43,809 bases of DNA from Treponema sp. (GTDB taxonomy: Bacteria > Spirochaetota > Spirochaetia > Treponematales > Treponemataceae), in assembly GCA_017412405.1 (NCBI GenBank), contig JAFPYB010000088.1, positions 1 through 43,809 on the forward strand. Reading direction: 5' to 3'. Numbering within the stretch: the first letter of the stretch is position 1; the number at the start of each line of letters is the position of its first letter. Positions 25,074 to 33,448 of the stretch are shown here, in pieces. Both the position numbers and the translations under genes were made by a program. The notes under the pieces are model-generated. The model had not been told where the DNA came from. It worked only from the letters and a program-made list of their open reading frames with translations, and did no database searches.

Positions 25074-26507
25074 ATGGAAGAAAAGGTGAGCGAGGAAAGA
25101 ACAAGACGGGAAAACAGGAACGAAACCGTGGAGCGTATGCTGACGGAAAAAGTCAGCACGCTCATTCTCAAGAACGCAGTCCCGACGATTTGTTCCATGA
25201 TGGTCACGGCGCTCTACAACACTGCCGACACGTTCTTCGTCTCAAGGCTGGGAACTTCGGCTTCGGGGGCGGTGGGAATCATCTTTTCGATAATGGCCAT
25301 AATCCAGGCGTTCGGGTTCACCATAGGCATGGGTTCAGGGAGCATCGTCTCGCGCCTTTTGGGCGGCGGGGACACAAAGAAGGCCTCCACATACACGTCC
25401 ACGGCAATCATCCTTGCCTTTTCCCTGGGCACCGTGCTTGGAACAATGGGGCTAATCTTCCAGGACGGAATCACGCGGCGGCTGGGGGCAACGGAGACGA
25501 TTCTGCCATACGCCCGCGCCTACGCCCACTACATTCTCATTGGAACGCCCTTCTTCATGACATCTTTTGTCATGAACAATCTCCTGCGCTGGCAGGGAAA
25601 GGCCGCGCTGGCAACAGTGGGGCTTACGACAGGCGGAATCCTGAACATGGTCCTCGACCCGCTTTTCATCTTTGGCTTCAAGCTGGGCATAAAAGGAGCC
25701 GCCATCGCCACGCTCACAAGCCAGTTCATCAGTTTTTCGATTCTTCTCTCCATGTTCCTAAGGAAAAAATCGGTAACTGATTTTTCACCAGCGTACATCT
25801 CAAAGAACAAGTCGGACTATGCCGCCATTTTCCGCACAGGCTTCCCGTCGTTCTGCAGGCAGGGAATAGGCTCCTTCGCCATGATTGCCCTCAACATGCA
25901 GGCGCGGAAATACGGCGCGCTCTCCCCCATCTCGGGATTCAGCGCGGATGCCACCATTGCGGCAATGGCAATCACGAACAGGCTTTTCATGTTTCTCATG
26001 AGCGTCGCGCTGGGACTTGGACAGGGATTCCAGCCCGTGTGCGGCATGAACTTCGGCGCGAAAAAATACGACCGCGTAAAGGAAGGATTCTTTTTCCTCG
26101 TGAAAATCACCGCGCTCATACTCTCGGTTCTGGCCCTCGCCGTGTTCATCTTTGCGCCGCAGATTACGCGCCTGTTCCGGGACGATCCGAACGTCATCAA
26201 CACGGCCCGCCTTGCACTCCGCGCCCAGGCGCTGACAATTCCGCTCCACGCCCTCATATTCGGCGCGAACACCATGCTCCAGACAACAGGAAAACCAGAG
26301 CAGGCAACCTTCCTTTCATCCCTCAGGCAGGGGCTTTATTTCCTGCCCCTCATACTGATTCTGCCCTATTTCTTCGGCGTTCGAGGCGTTCAGACAGCCC
26401 AGGCGATTGCGGACACGCTCACCGCGCTCACATCGGTTCCGTTCATCATATCGTTCTTCAACCACCTTGACCAAAACAAGAGCGTTCATCAAAATTCAAC
26501 TCAATAG
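25074..26507 (+). CDS. MATE family efflux transporter
   Basis: A 477-residue multidrug and toxic compound exporter with about 12 membrane helices in two similar halves: ICSMMVTALYNTADTFFVSRLG begins the first, and AITNRLFMFLMSVALGLGQGFQPVCGMNFGAKKYDRVKEG lies in the second. An unusually long charged N-terminus of about 30 residues precedes helix 1. AGGA upstream supports the ATG. It probably forms an operon with the ABC-F gene. Substrate and coupling ion (Na+ or H+) cannot be read. Confidence 0.93.
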   Translation: MEEKVSEERTRRENRNETVERMLTEKVSTLILKNAVPTICSMMVTALYNTADTFFVSRLGTSASGAVGIIFSIMAIIQAFGFTIGMGSGSIVSRLLGGGDTKKASTYTSTAIILAFSLGTVLGTMGLIFQDGITRRLGATETILPYARAYAHYILIGTPFFMTSFVMNNLLRWQGKAALATVGLTTGGILNMVLDPLFIFGFKLGIKGAAIATLTSQFISFSILLSMFLRKKSVTDFSPAYISKNKSDYAAIFRTGFPSFCRQGIGSFAMIALNMQARKYGALSPISGFSADATIAAMAITNRLFMFLMSVALGLGQGFQPVCGMNFGAKKYDRVKEGFFFLVKITALILSVLALAVFIFAPQITRLFRDDPNVINTARLALRAQALTIPLHALIFGANTMLQTTGKPEQATFLSSLRQGLYFLPLILILPYFFGVRGVQTAQAIADTLTALTSVPFIISFFNHLDQNKSVHQNSTQ

Positions 26508-26570
26508 AAGGGACTAAACCGTGCCGCACCAGCTTGGCTCGTGCCCCATACAAAAACTTTCGGAGGTGAT

Positions 26571-26885
26571 ATGAAAAAATCCATCGTTGCATCACTGTTC
26601 TTGTTCTCGCTTGCGTTCTCGTCGTTTGCCTGCACACTCAAATCCTTCGTCGGGCACATCGACTACTACGGGAACGTTCCCTTCGCGGAACCGTGCCTCG
26701 TCACTGACAAGGGCGAAATTCTCCGCATGGCGGTGTCGGAAAAGGCAAAATTCACAATGGAGGACATAAAGGCTCTTCAGGGAAGGAGAATCAAGCTGAC
26801 GGGAAAACAGGACAAGGACAACAAAGGCGTGCATCAAATCAAGGACGGAACGCTCACAATAAAAAAATACAAAGTTCTTGACTAG
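26571..26885 (+). CDS. Small secreted protein or lipoprotein, possible OB-fold
   Basis: A 104-residue protein with a signal peptide ending FSSFAC, where Cys 21 could be lipidated. The mature part is short and strand-rich (GHIDYYGNVPFAEPCLVTD, GRRIKLTGKQDK) and suggests a small beta-barrel such as an OB-fold; this is inference, and no named family is recognised. The ATG at 26571 follows GGAGGTGAT, a strong ribosome-binding site. It lies 63 nt after the MATE gene in the same direction. Confidence 0.7.
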   Translation: MKKSIVASLFLFSLAFSSFACTLKSFVGHIDYYGNVPFAEPCLVTDKGEILRMAVSEKAKFTMEDIKALQGRRIKLTGKQDKDNKGVHQIKDGTLTIKKYKVLD

Positions 26886-26932
26886 AAAACGGTCAAATTT
26901 CGCCTTAATCCTTTATGCACATCGCATTTCTG

Positions 26933-26941
26933 TGATATAAT
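26933..26941 (+). promoter_or_regulatory. Extended -10 promoter of the solute-binding protein gene
   Basis: TGA followed by TATAAT (26936-26941), a perfect extended -10, ends 7 nt before the ATG at 26949. The best -35 match (TTTATG at 26912) is weak. There is no Shine-Dalgarno sequence, so a leaderless transcript is predicted. Confidence 0.6.
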
Positions 26942-26948
26942 CAACAGT

Positions 26949-28520
26949 ATGATGAAAAAATTTACTTCAATAAAAGCATTATATGCCTGTCTTGGCATAT
27001 TGACACTTTTCTCGTTGTCCTTGTTCTCATGCGAAAACTCAGGCAACGGGCCCAAACTTACGACAATCTCAATATGGTACATCCCTTCCCAGTCGGAAGC
27101 GGGCGAACCACCGGCCGATTGGTTTCTCTACGACAAACTCAAGAAAGAGCTTGGAATCGACCTTAAACTAAAGGCCCTGCCAACAGACACAAACGAGCTT
27201 GACTCAATCATCATGCAGGCGGCAAAGACAAATTCGCTCCCGGATATTTTCAGAACAAGCCGCACTGTAATGGTGGAGCTTGCAAAACAGAACAAAATCA
27301 CGAACGTTGACCGAATGTTCCCCCTCATGCCTGAGCGCACTCGCGTTCTGTACACTGATGCCGCAAAAAAGGCGGGTCAGATTGACGGTCTCACCTTCTC
27401 CCTCTCATACCCCACATCGAACACGAACATTCCGAAGAACGAGGGAGTCCTCATCAGAAAAGACTGGCTCGACAAGCTCGGGCTTGCAATTCCCAAGACA
27501 ACCGACGAATTCCTTGCCGTCATGCAGGCATTCACCAACAACGACCCTGACGGAAACGGAAAGGACGACACCTACGGATTCGGCGCATTCATCGAAGCGA
27601 ACGTGCAGGAGGACGGTCTTGGAAAGCGGTTCTCGCCGATTTTCGGTGCGTTCGGCGTGTGCGGCACGTTGAGCTACGACAAGTCAAACCCCATGCTCAA
27701 CATCCACAAAAGCGAATTCTACGATGCAATGAGCTATGTGCGAACAATGGTGCAGTCAAAAGTCATCGACCCAAACTGGTTCGCATACAAAAAGGACGAT
27801 TTCAGGAACGCATGGAAAGAGGGGCGGTTCGGCATTATGCGCGAGCAGTTCGCGGCATATTCGCTCAAGAGCAACTACACGCCCTTCGACAAGAACTTCC
27901 CCAATGGCCAGTGGATTGTAATTGACCCGCCTACGGGACCTACAGGAAAATCGGCTGTGGGTATCAACGCCCAGTCATGGAACTATCTTGCAATCAACAA
28001 GCGCGCGGCGGAGCTTGGAAAAATTCCGCTCATCGCACGAATGTTGGAATGGTTCTTCACAGATGCCTATGCGGATCTTTGGTATGGCGAAGAGAACGTG
28101 AACTGGGTGTTCGACCTTGATTCCGGGAAAATCACGGACAAGGTGTCAGACCCAACAAAATCCTACACGGCAGTTGAAACAAAACCCCTTCTCCAGATGC
28201 GCTGGATTGTTGACCACAACTCCTCCGAGTCCCTCAAAGACCGCTACCCCACATGGAAGCGAATCAACGGAGAGGACATGAATACTCTTGAAATCCTCAA
28301 GGAAATGCAGTCAAAACCGTGGATTGACGGATTCAGCTTCTCAAAGCCCAGCGAGGAGCTGCAGAAAATGTACAAGCAGGGAATCCTTGATTTTGTCCTA
28401 GGAAAACGCAATTTGACCCGCGAAAACTGGGACTCGTATGTTCGGGAACTTGACGCGAACGGCTTGAAGGATTGGGAAAAATCCATCATCGATGCAGCAA
28501 GGGAAAGCGGACTTTTCTAG
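26949..28520 (+). CDS. ABC transporter solute-binding lipoprotein (sugar type)
   Basis: A 523-residue extracellular solute-binding protein of the family-1/LplA type, which captures a sugar or oligosaccharide for an ABC importer. The signal ends LSLFSCEN, with Cys 28 as the lipid anchor. The calcium-loop-like DPDGNGKDDTYGFG motif, typical of the group, is near residue 195. Permease and ATPase genes are absent on both sides, so it must work with a transporter encoded elsewhere. Two tandem ATGs occur at 26949 and 26952. No clear terminator follows, so transcription may run into atpB. Confidence 0.88.
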   Translation: MMKKFTSIKALYACLGILTLFSLSLFSCENSGNGPKLTTISIWYIPSQSEAGEPPADWFLYDKLKKELGIDLKLKALPTDTNELDSIIMQAAKTNSLPDIFRTSRTVMVELAKQNKITNVDRMFPLMPERTRVLYTDAAKKAGQIDGLTFSLSYPTSNTNIPKNEGVLIRKDWLDKLGLAIPKTTDEFLAVMQAFTNNDPDGNGKDDTYGFGAFIEANVQEDGLGKRFSPIFGAFGVCGTLSYDKSNPMLNIHKSEFYDAMSYVRTMVQSKVIDPNWFAYKKDDFRNAWKEGRFGIMREQFAAYSLKSNYTPFDKNFPNGQWIVIDPPTGPTGKSAVGINAQSWNYLAINKRAAELGKIPLIARMLEWFFTDAYADLWYGEENVNWVFDLDSGKITDKVSDPTKSYTAVETKPLLQMRWIVDHNSSESLKDRYPTWKRINGEDMNTLEILKEMQSKPWIDGFSFSKPSEELQKMYKQGILDFVLGKRNLTRENWDSYVRELDANGLKDWEKSIIDAARESGLF

Positions 28521-28533
28521 GTCTTTTTAAGTG

Positions 28534-28606
28534 AACGCTGAAAAATCCCCAACAGGATTCATTCAATGTTCCCCCAGAAAACGGCTTTCCTGGCAACGTG
28601 TACTTC
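28534..28606 (+). repeat. Intergenic element A, related to 32227-32306
   Basis: Begins AACGCTGAAAAATC and shares an ordered series of blocks with element B in the same orientation: CTGAAAAA, CCAA, AGGATT, ATGTTC, CTTTCC/TCTTCC, ACGT. It lies in the leader of atpB, between the solute-binding protein gene and the atpB ribosome-binding site. The distal part can form CCAG/CTGG. It may be a decayed repeat or a structured RNA. Confidence 0.45.
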
Positions 28607-28622
28607 AAAAAAGGAAAAGAAA

Positions 28623-29996
28623 ATGAAAGGTGTTGAATATAGAGGTGTCACTTCCGTTGACGGTCCTATCATCGTCGTGAAAAGAACCGAAAATGTTTCG
28701 TACAATGAAATAGTCTATGTGCGCGACAAGGGTGGCGAAAAGAAAACAGGCCGTGTAATCGACTTGAACAAGGACACGGCAATTGTCCAGATTTTCGGCT
28801 CAACGACAGGAATAGACCTGAACGAAACAACGGTGGAATTCTTGGGCGAGCCGATGGAGCTTCGCGTTGGCGAAGGTCTTTTGGGGCGCATCTTCAACGG
28901 ACTGGGCGAGCCAATTGATGGACTTCCGCCCATCGTATCATCAAAGAAAATCGATGTGAACGGAATGCCGATAAACCCGTATGCCCGCGTCTACCCACGG
29001 GACTTCATCCAGACCGGCATTTCGTCAATCGACGGAATGAACACTCTCATCCGCGGCCAGAAGCTCCCGATTTTCTCGGGAAACGGTCTTCCCCACAACA
29101 AACTTGCGGCCCAGATTATCAGGCAGGCAAAGATTTTGAACTCGGACGAGCAGTTCGTCATGGTGTTCGCCGGCATGGGAATCAAGTACGACCAGGCGCA
29201 GTTCTTCATACACTCCTTTGAGGAATCGGGCGTTCTTTCAAAAGTCGTCATGTTCCAGAGTCTTGCCGACGCGCCTTCAATCGAACGAATCATCACGCCG
29301 CGCTGTGCCCTCACTGCCGCAGAGTATTTGGCATACGAAAAAAACATGCACGTTCTCGTGGTCATGACCGACATGACAAACTATTGCGAGGCGCTTCGTG
29401 AAATCTCCACGACACGGGGAGAAGTGCCGGGAAGAAAGGGCTACCCAGGCTACCTCTACTCAAATCTCGCCGAATTGTACGAGCGTGCAGGAAAAATCAA
29501 GGGGTCAACAGGCTCAATCACGCAGATTCCAATTTTGTCCATGCCGAACGACGATATTTCCCACCCAATCCCGGACTTGACGGGCTACATCACCGAAGGG
29601 CAGATAGTCCTTGACAGGGAGCTTTCACAGAAGGGCGTTTACCCGCCTGTGTCTGGTCTCCCGTCGCTCTCTCGCCTCATGAAGGACGGAATCGGGGAGG
29701 GCATGACGCGGGAAGACCATTCAGCCGTGTCGAGCCAGCTTTTTGCGGCGTACTCAAAGGTAAAATCAATCAGAAGCCTTGCCGCAATCATCGGAGAGGA
29801 GGAACTGGGCAAAGAGGACAGAATGTACTTGAAGTTCGGAGAGGAGCTTGAATCCAAGTTCTTCACCCAAGGCGAGTACGAAAACCGCTCCATTGCCGAA
29901 ACCCTGGATTTGGGCTGGCAGCTCCTGAAAATCCTTCCGAGAAACGAGCTGTACCGCATCAAGCCTGAACTAATCGAAAAATACATGGGCGCATGA
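28623..29996 (+). CDS. atpB: V-type ATPase subunit B
   Basis: The 457-residue non-catalytic subunit that alternates with A in the head. The normal P-loop is replaced ([15 protein letters not shown]), as expected for B. Other blocks are [31 protein letters not shown] and [33 protein letters not shown]. The start is the ATG at 28623 ([15 protein letters not shown]) after AAGGA; the longer frame from 28566 lacks family similarity. It is separated from atpA by five unrelated genes and a terminator, and is not followed by atpD. The HEPN gene begins 14 nt after its stop. Confidence 0.96.
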   Translation: MKGVEYRGVTSVDGPIIVVKRTENVSYNEIVYVRDKGGEKKTGRVIDLNKDTAIVQIFGSTTGIDLNETTVEFLGEPMELRVGEGLLGRIFNGLGEPIDGLPPIVSSKKIDVNGMPINPYARVYPRDFIQTGISSIDGMNTLIRGQKLPIFSGNGLPHNKLAAQIIRQAKILNSDEQFVMVFAGMGIKYDQAQFFIHSFEESGVLSKVVMFQSLADAPSIERIITPRCALTAAEYLAYEKNMHVLVVMTDMTNYCEALREISTTRGEVPGRKGYPGYLYSNLAELYERAGKIKGSTGSITQIPILSMPNDDISHPIPDLTGYITEGQIVLDRELSQKGVYPPVSGLPSLSRLMKDGIGEGMTREDHSAVSSQLFAAYSKVKSIRSLAAIIGEEELGKEDRMYLKFGEELESKFFTQGEYENRSIAETLDLGWQLLKILPRNELYRIKPELIEKYMGA

Positions 29997-30010
29997 GCGG
30001 GGAACTCGCA

Positions 30011-30448
30011 ATGGACGACACAGCCGACGTCCGCTGGAAACAGCGGTTCGAGAATTACAAAAAAGCTCTTGCCGTGCTGAGGCGGGGGCTTGAGAGCGTA
30101 TCTCCCGAAAAAGAAGTCGATGAATTTCAGAAACTTGGAATCATTCAAGCCTTCGAATTTACACAGGAGCTTTCGTGGAAAGTGATGAAAGATTTCATCA
30201 CAAACAGCGGCGGCGGTGAAAAAATATACGGAAGCAAGGATGCAGTTCGCCAGGCGTTCAACCGCAGCTTGATTTCCGATGGAGAGACATGGATGGATAT
30301 GATTGACTCGCGGAACGAAAGCAGTCATCTCTATGACGAAACAACTTCGGACAAGATTTTTTCAAAAATCAGCTCGTTGTATTTGCCGTGTTTTTCCGCG
30401 CTTGAGAAAACCCTCAGCGACCTTGCAGGACAAGAAAAGGATGAATGA
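30011..30448 (+). CDS. HEPN-domain protein of the HI0074 family (HEPN/MNT pair)
   Basis: A 145-residue helical protein of the nucleotidyltransferase-substrate-binding (HI0074) branch of the HEPN superfamily. DEFQKLGIIQAFEFTQELSWKVMKDF is the family's central helix pair, and the RNESSH near residue 99 is the R-x4-H motif associated with RNase activity in toxic HEPN proteins. Together with the next gene it forms a HEPN/MNT pair, a layout known from type VII toxin-antitoxin modules. I start at 30011, preceded by GGGGAA, though an ATG at 29993 overlapping the atpB stop by 4 nt is possible. Confidence 0.85.
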   Translation: MDDTADVRWKQRFENYKKALAVLRRGLESVSPEKEVDEFQKLGIIQAFEFTQELSWKVMKDFITNSGGGEKIYGSKDAVRQAFNRSLISDGETWMDMIDSRNESSHLYDETTSDKIFSKISSLYLPCFSALEKTLSDLAGQEKDE

Positions 30449-30779
30449 GTTCGGTCTGTCGGAAAAATCGATGGAAACCATCCGCGCAATTTACGGAGCC
30501 TTTCCGCAAATTGCGCGTGTCATTGTCTACGGAAGCCGTGCCATGGGAAACTTCCGCGAAGGAAGCGACATAGACATGGCCATCATTGCTGACAAGCCGC
30601 TCTCCTACGACAACCTTGTGCAGGTGGCGGGCGCGTTCGACGACTCGTCGCTTCCCTACCTTGTGGATGTGTCTGATTTTTCCCAAATAAAAAGCGAATC
30701 CCTCAAAGACCACATCACACGGCGCGGGAAAGTGCTGTACGAGCGCGAAGGCGGGAATTCTCACGAGTTGAGGTTGTAG
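30441..30779 (+). CDS. MNT-type minimal nucleotidyltransferase (antitoxin-like)
   Basis: A 112-residue minimal nucleotidyltransferase. The catalytic signature is complete: GSRAMGNFREGSDIDMAI near residues 32-49, with G-S then D-x-D, and a third acidic site in YLVDVSDFSQI. In type VII pairs the MNT enzyme modifies the HEPN partner (AMPylation in the studied cases) and blocks its RNase activity. The ATG at 30441 overlaps the HEPN gene by 8 nt, so the two are coupled. Its 3' end overlaps the convergent lipoprotein gene by 19 nt. Confidence 0.88.
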   Translation: MNEFGLSEKSMETIRAIYGAFPQIARVIVYGSRAMGNFREGSDIDMAIIADKPLSYDNLVQVAGAFDDSSLPYLVDVSDFSQIKSESLKDHITRRGKVLYEREGGNSHELRL

Positions 30780-31321
30780 TAAATATTGACAACCGTTGAA
30801 TCATCGTCGAGAATCGTTTGTTGCTCGAATGTTTGTGCCGTATAGTTTTTGTATGACTTTGCCTTTGCCGCAGTCTTTGTGCCAGCCTCGCCAGCCAGAA
30901 TTTCATATTCTCTCTCTTCATACAAAGTCCCGCCATATGAAACCTGCAAAAGATGGTTTACCCTATATTTGAAATTTCCTCTAGGTCCCCACAGCGCATA
31001 CAAGGTCATGTCCTTGGACGGTTTTATAGTTTCCCCATCCTTGTATAAAGCAGTTGAAGCAGATTTGCTGGTAGACCACCCGAGGAATCTGTAGTTTTCC
31101 CGTGAAAAGGTACATTCGGGCAATGCCAAAGAGCTTCCGGGCGAAATCATCTGGCTTTCCATAGTTCCGCTTTCGCCGTTTGAATCGAAAGAAACAGTGA
31201 CAAGCTTCGTGACAGTGGGAGTCCCCTCCGTAGTATACGACTCATCGTCCGAATCCTTGCACCCAACAAGCGGCAAGAAAAAAATCAAAGATAACACAAA
31301 CAGTTTCAAAAAATTTTTCAT
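30761..31321 (-). CDS. Lipoprotein with one InlB B-repeat (Listeria-Bacteroides repeat)
   Basis: A 186-residue lipoprotein with signal ending FLPLVGCKDS (Cys about 21). Residues about 40-110 match one InlB B-repeat: VSFDSNGESGTMESQ to YRFLGWSTSKSAS to YALWG. The C-terminal part (FKYRVNHLLQVSYGGTLYEE to VVNIYYNLNS) resembles a MucBP-like or second ubiquitin-like beta-grasp unit. Such repeats occur on surface proteins and may bind host or plant glycans or proteins; role here is unknown. I prefer the ATG at 31321, with AGGA 6 nt upstream, over a TTG at 31327. Confidence 0.8.
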   Translation of the reverse strand: MKNFLKLFVLSLIFFLPLVGCKDSDDESYTTEGTPTVTKLVTVSFDSNGESGTMESQMISPGSSLALPECTFSRENYRFLGWSTSKSASTALYKDGETIKPSKDMTLYALWGPRGNFKYRVNHLLQVSYGGTLYEEREYEILAGEAGTKTAAKAKSYKNYTAQTFEQQTILDDDSTVVNIYYNLNS

Positions 31322-31415
31322 AGACAATCCTTACTTTCGAGTTCCTGTTTTTTATCGAAAAAGTATCATTCCGACCGGGCATCAGCGCGTGAAGAAATCG
31401 CACTTTTGGCAAGCT

Positions 31416-31450
31416 AAAAGTGGCAGAGTTTGCCGCGCAAACTCTGCCAC
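31416..31450 (-). terminator. Strong terminator of the beta-barrel protein gene
   Basis: A perfect 14-bp stem pairs GTGGCAGAGTTTGC (minus strand, 31437-31450) with its complement (31420-31433) around a 3-nt loop, then TTTT. It begins 3 nt after the stop. A second inverted repeat, CACTTTT/AAAAGTG (31401-31422), overlaps it, giving a chained-palindrome layout like that at 7.1 kb. Confidence 0.75.
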
Positions 31451-31453
31451 CAC

Positions 31454-32158
31454 TTACTTAAAATACACGCCCAACGCTGGAACAAGGCAGAAATCGCCTT
31501 TCAGCTTGTCAGAAGCCGTGGAAAATCCACCAAGAATCTTGTACCCGCCGAAGCTCGCATAAACGCCCATCTTTTTGGAAAGCTCGAACATTCCCGTCAC
31601 ATCCGCGCCCAGCTGGAAGTAAATCAAATCCGTATGGCTGCTGCTTTTGGTTCCGGACGCAGCTGTAAAATACATGTCGTTCCCGACTGCGAAATCTCCC
31701 GTGACGGCAAGCTTACATTTCTTGTTGTTGAAGAACGTGTAGCCCGCGCCCACATTGTACCGTGAGGCGAAGTTGTACTCCGTATCGGTTTCAACCTTCT
31801 CCTTCTTAGTTGTATACATCGGTGTTGAATACTTATATGAACCGATGGTGTATGTACTGTAACTTGATATATAGCTATATTCATATTCCGACTTCTGCTT
31901 GTATATTCCCACGCCCATGTCAATATCAAACCTGAATGTGAATCCGTTTTGCATCGTATATAATATTCCCGCCTGCAAACCTATCTGCGTCTGGTTTTGA
32001 ATCACATCAGTATCAGTATCATACGCAAGCTGAGAAATCGGGACAGAAAGCCCCACATAGAAGCTTGTAGGCTTGTATCGCCCATCTGTTCTGGAGCGTG
32101 CCGCAAAGACAGAAAAAGCACAGAAGACCATAAAACCAAAAACAAATTTTCTTTTCAT
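31454..32158 (-). CDS. Outer-membrane beta-barrel-like protein
   Basis: A 234-residue exported protein with signal MKRKFVFGFMVFCAFSVFA. The mature chain alternates polar and aromatic residues in short strands (TSFYVGLSVPISQLAY, TFRFDIDMGVGIY, SRYNVGAGYTFF, MGVYASFGGYKILGGF) and ends LVPALGVYFK, as in small outer-membrane barrels. No specific family assigned. A loop of Ser and Tyr repeats near 90-120 is predicted to be exposed. GGAG upstream supports the ATG. It lies downstream of the CsgG operon on the same strand but 151 nt away, so it is probably a separate unit. Confidence 0.75.
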   Translation of the reverse strand: MKRKFVFGFMVFCAFSVFAARSRTDGRYKPTSFYVGLSVPISQLAYDTDTDVIQNQTQIGLQAGILYTMQNGFTFRFDIDMGVGIYKQKSEYEYSYISSYSTYTIGSYKYSTPMYTTKKEKVETDTEYNFASRYNVGAGYTFFNNKKCKLAVTGDFAVGNDMYFTAASGTKSSSHTDLIYFQLGADVTGMFELSKKMGVYASFGGYKILGGFSTASDKLKGDFCLVPALGVYFK

Positions 32159-32226
32159 AAAAACTCCTATAAATAACCTTTTGGTCAGGTCAGAAACTTA
32201 TGATTCCAACCACCTCGTTTCAAACA

Positions 32227-32306
32227 AACACTGAAAAAATCTCCAATAGGATTAGATATGTTCGGAAAAAGAAGGTCTTCCAAAGCACGTCGATTTATTC
32301 AGTGTT
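32227..32306 (+). repeat. Intergenic element B, related to 28534-28606
   Basis: Begins AACACTGAAAAAATC and is bounded by the inverted repeat AACACTGAA (32227-32235) and TTCAGTGTT (32298-32306), so it can fold as one long hairpin. Internal blocks match element A in order. It sits between DUF799 and the barrel-protein gene, which run on the other strand, so it is not simply a leader of one gene type. Confidence 0.45.
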
Positions 32307-32309
32307 TTC

Positions 32310-33035
32310 CTAATATCCCCTGAGCGTAGTTCCAGTCAGATTTACTTCTTCGCCTAGCCCAAACGCCTCGTCTTCGCCATCCAAACCGTGATTTGGATGA
32401 TATTTTCCTTTGGGAAGCCTTCCCGAAAGAAAATAATAGTTGCACGACTCTCCCACACGCTCGTAACGTGTGACAGCAGCATTGATATGGCTCATAATTT
32501 TATTGATAATCATGACAACAAGACTTCCGCCATAAGAATTCGTGTTCGTATCGTATGTAAACGTTCCGGACCGTTTGAAAAGCGTGGAGGCCGTTCTCGT
32601 GGAGCGAATCTCATACTCGATTCCGACAGTAATTTTGTTCAGCAAGACGTTGCGGTTCCATTCCTTTATTGTGGTGAACAAAAGCAAATCTGCCCCGAAC
32701 AAATCTGAAAAAGCCGAAAGGTCTTTTCCGATGAACACCTCAGAATCATACGCGCTCTCTTCCTGGAGCATCTGCATCATAAGAATCGGGGGAAACACAT
32801 AAAAGCCATCATTGCTCAAAAACGGACTTAGCGTGTAGTAAAAATAATCCTTCGCCTCCACGTTGTCGGTTTTGTTTATTGGCGGCATGACAAGAATCGA
32901 AACAGGGGCATTCTCCCCGTAAAATTCCGAATGAACCTGATAATTCGTAGGTTTCGGAACATCAGGCGTTGAGGCGCATGACGCAAGAAAAAAAAACGTC
33001 GCCAGTACAGAAATCAAAAACAAAATTTTTCTCAT
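32310..33035 (-). CDS. DUF799 (GNA1162-like) lipoprotein
   Basis: A 241-residue lipoprotein of the DUF799 family, typified by GNA1162 of Neisseria. Signal ends FFLASCASTP with Cys about 20. The conserved part PVSILVMPPINKTDNVEAKDYFYYTLS and GADLLLFTTIKEW marks the family. In Neisseria and others it is encoded with a CsgG-family protein and a DUF4810 lipoprotein, as here. I start at 33035, where MRKILF begins the signal and AAAGG lies upstream; the longer frame to 33227 runs into the previous gene. It is last in a four-gene operon. Confidence 0.88.
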   Translation of the reverse strand: MRKILFLISVLATFFFLASCASTPDVPKPTNYQVHSEFYGENAPVSILVMPPINKTDNVEAKDYFYYTLSPFLSNDGFYVFPPILMMQMLQEESAYDSEVFIGKDLSAFSDLFGADLLLFTTIKEWNRNVLLNKITVGIEYEIRSTRTASTLFKRSGTFTYDTNTNSYGGSLVVMIINKIMSHINAAVTRYERVGESCNYYFLSGRLPKGKYHPNHGLDGEDEAFGLGEEVNLTGTTLRGY

Positions 33036-33049
33036 GACCTTTCTCCGTC

Positions 33050-33448
33050 CTATAATTCCAATTTTTTGAGCACACCGTCGATGAATTTCTCCGACTCTGG
33101 ATACAGCGCCTTTTCTTTCATCAAGAACGATTTCCCTTCTTGGATAAGCTCGGCTCCCTCCGCTTCGTCTCCAGCCTCTTCCATGCGGATTCCTTTTCTC
33201 ACCAGAAGATAGCCGTAATCGGCGCACACCCCGGGCGGAATCGTCTGCCTAATCGTATCCTCCTGTCCGTCCATTACGATTTCATACGTCTGAAGAATAT
33301 CCTCATCATTCAGTTCATCACCGGATTTTATATAATCATATGTATAGTATGAATACATCTCCCAGTAATACATTTTTTCTGGCGCACTGGTACACGATGA
33401 AAACACAATGGCGGCACATACGCTTAAAATCAAAAGAACATTTCTCAT
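33050..33448 (-). CDS. DUF4810 lipoprotein
   Basis: A 132-residue lipoprotein of the DUF4810 family. Signal ends AIVFSSCTSAP with Cys about 19; the mature part starts KMYYWEMYSYYTYDYIK and is helical and acidic towards the end (EEAGDEAEGAELIQEGKSFLMKEK). The family is known as the middle gene of CsgG-DUF4810-DUF799 clusters; molecular function is not established. Its ATG overlaps the previous gene's stop by 4 nt (ATGA), indicating coupling. Confidence 0.85.
   Translation of the reverse strand: MRNVLLILSVCAAIVFSSCTSAPEKMYYWEMYSYYTYDYIKSGDELNDEDILQTYEIVMDGQEDTIRQTIPPGVCADYGYLLVRKGIRMEEAGDEAEGAELIQEGKSFLMKEKALYPESEKFIDGVLKKLEL

Noticed and set aside
30303-30440. Longer MNT protein starting at 30303
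   Set aside because: The extra 46 residues are an out-of-frame reading of the HEPN gene, are highly basic and have no family similarity; the ATG at 30441 gives the standard minimal nucleotidyltransferase length.
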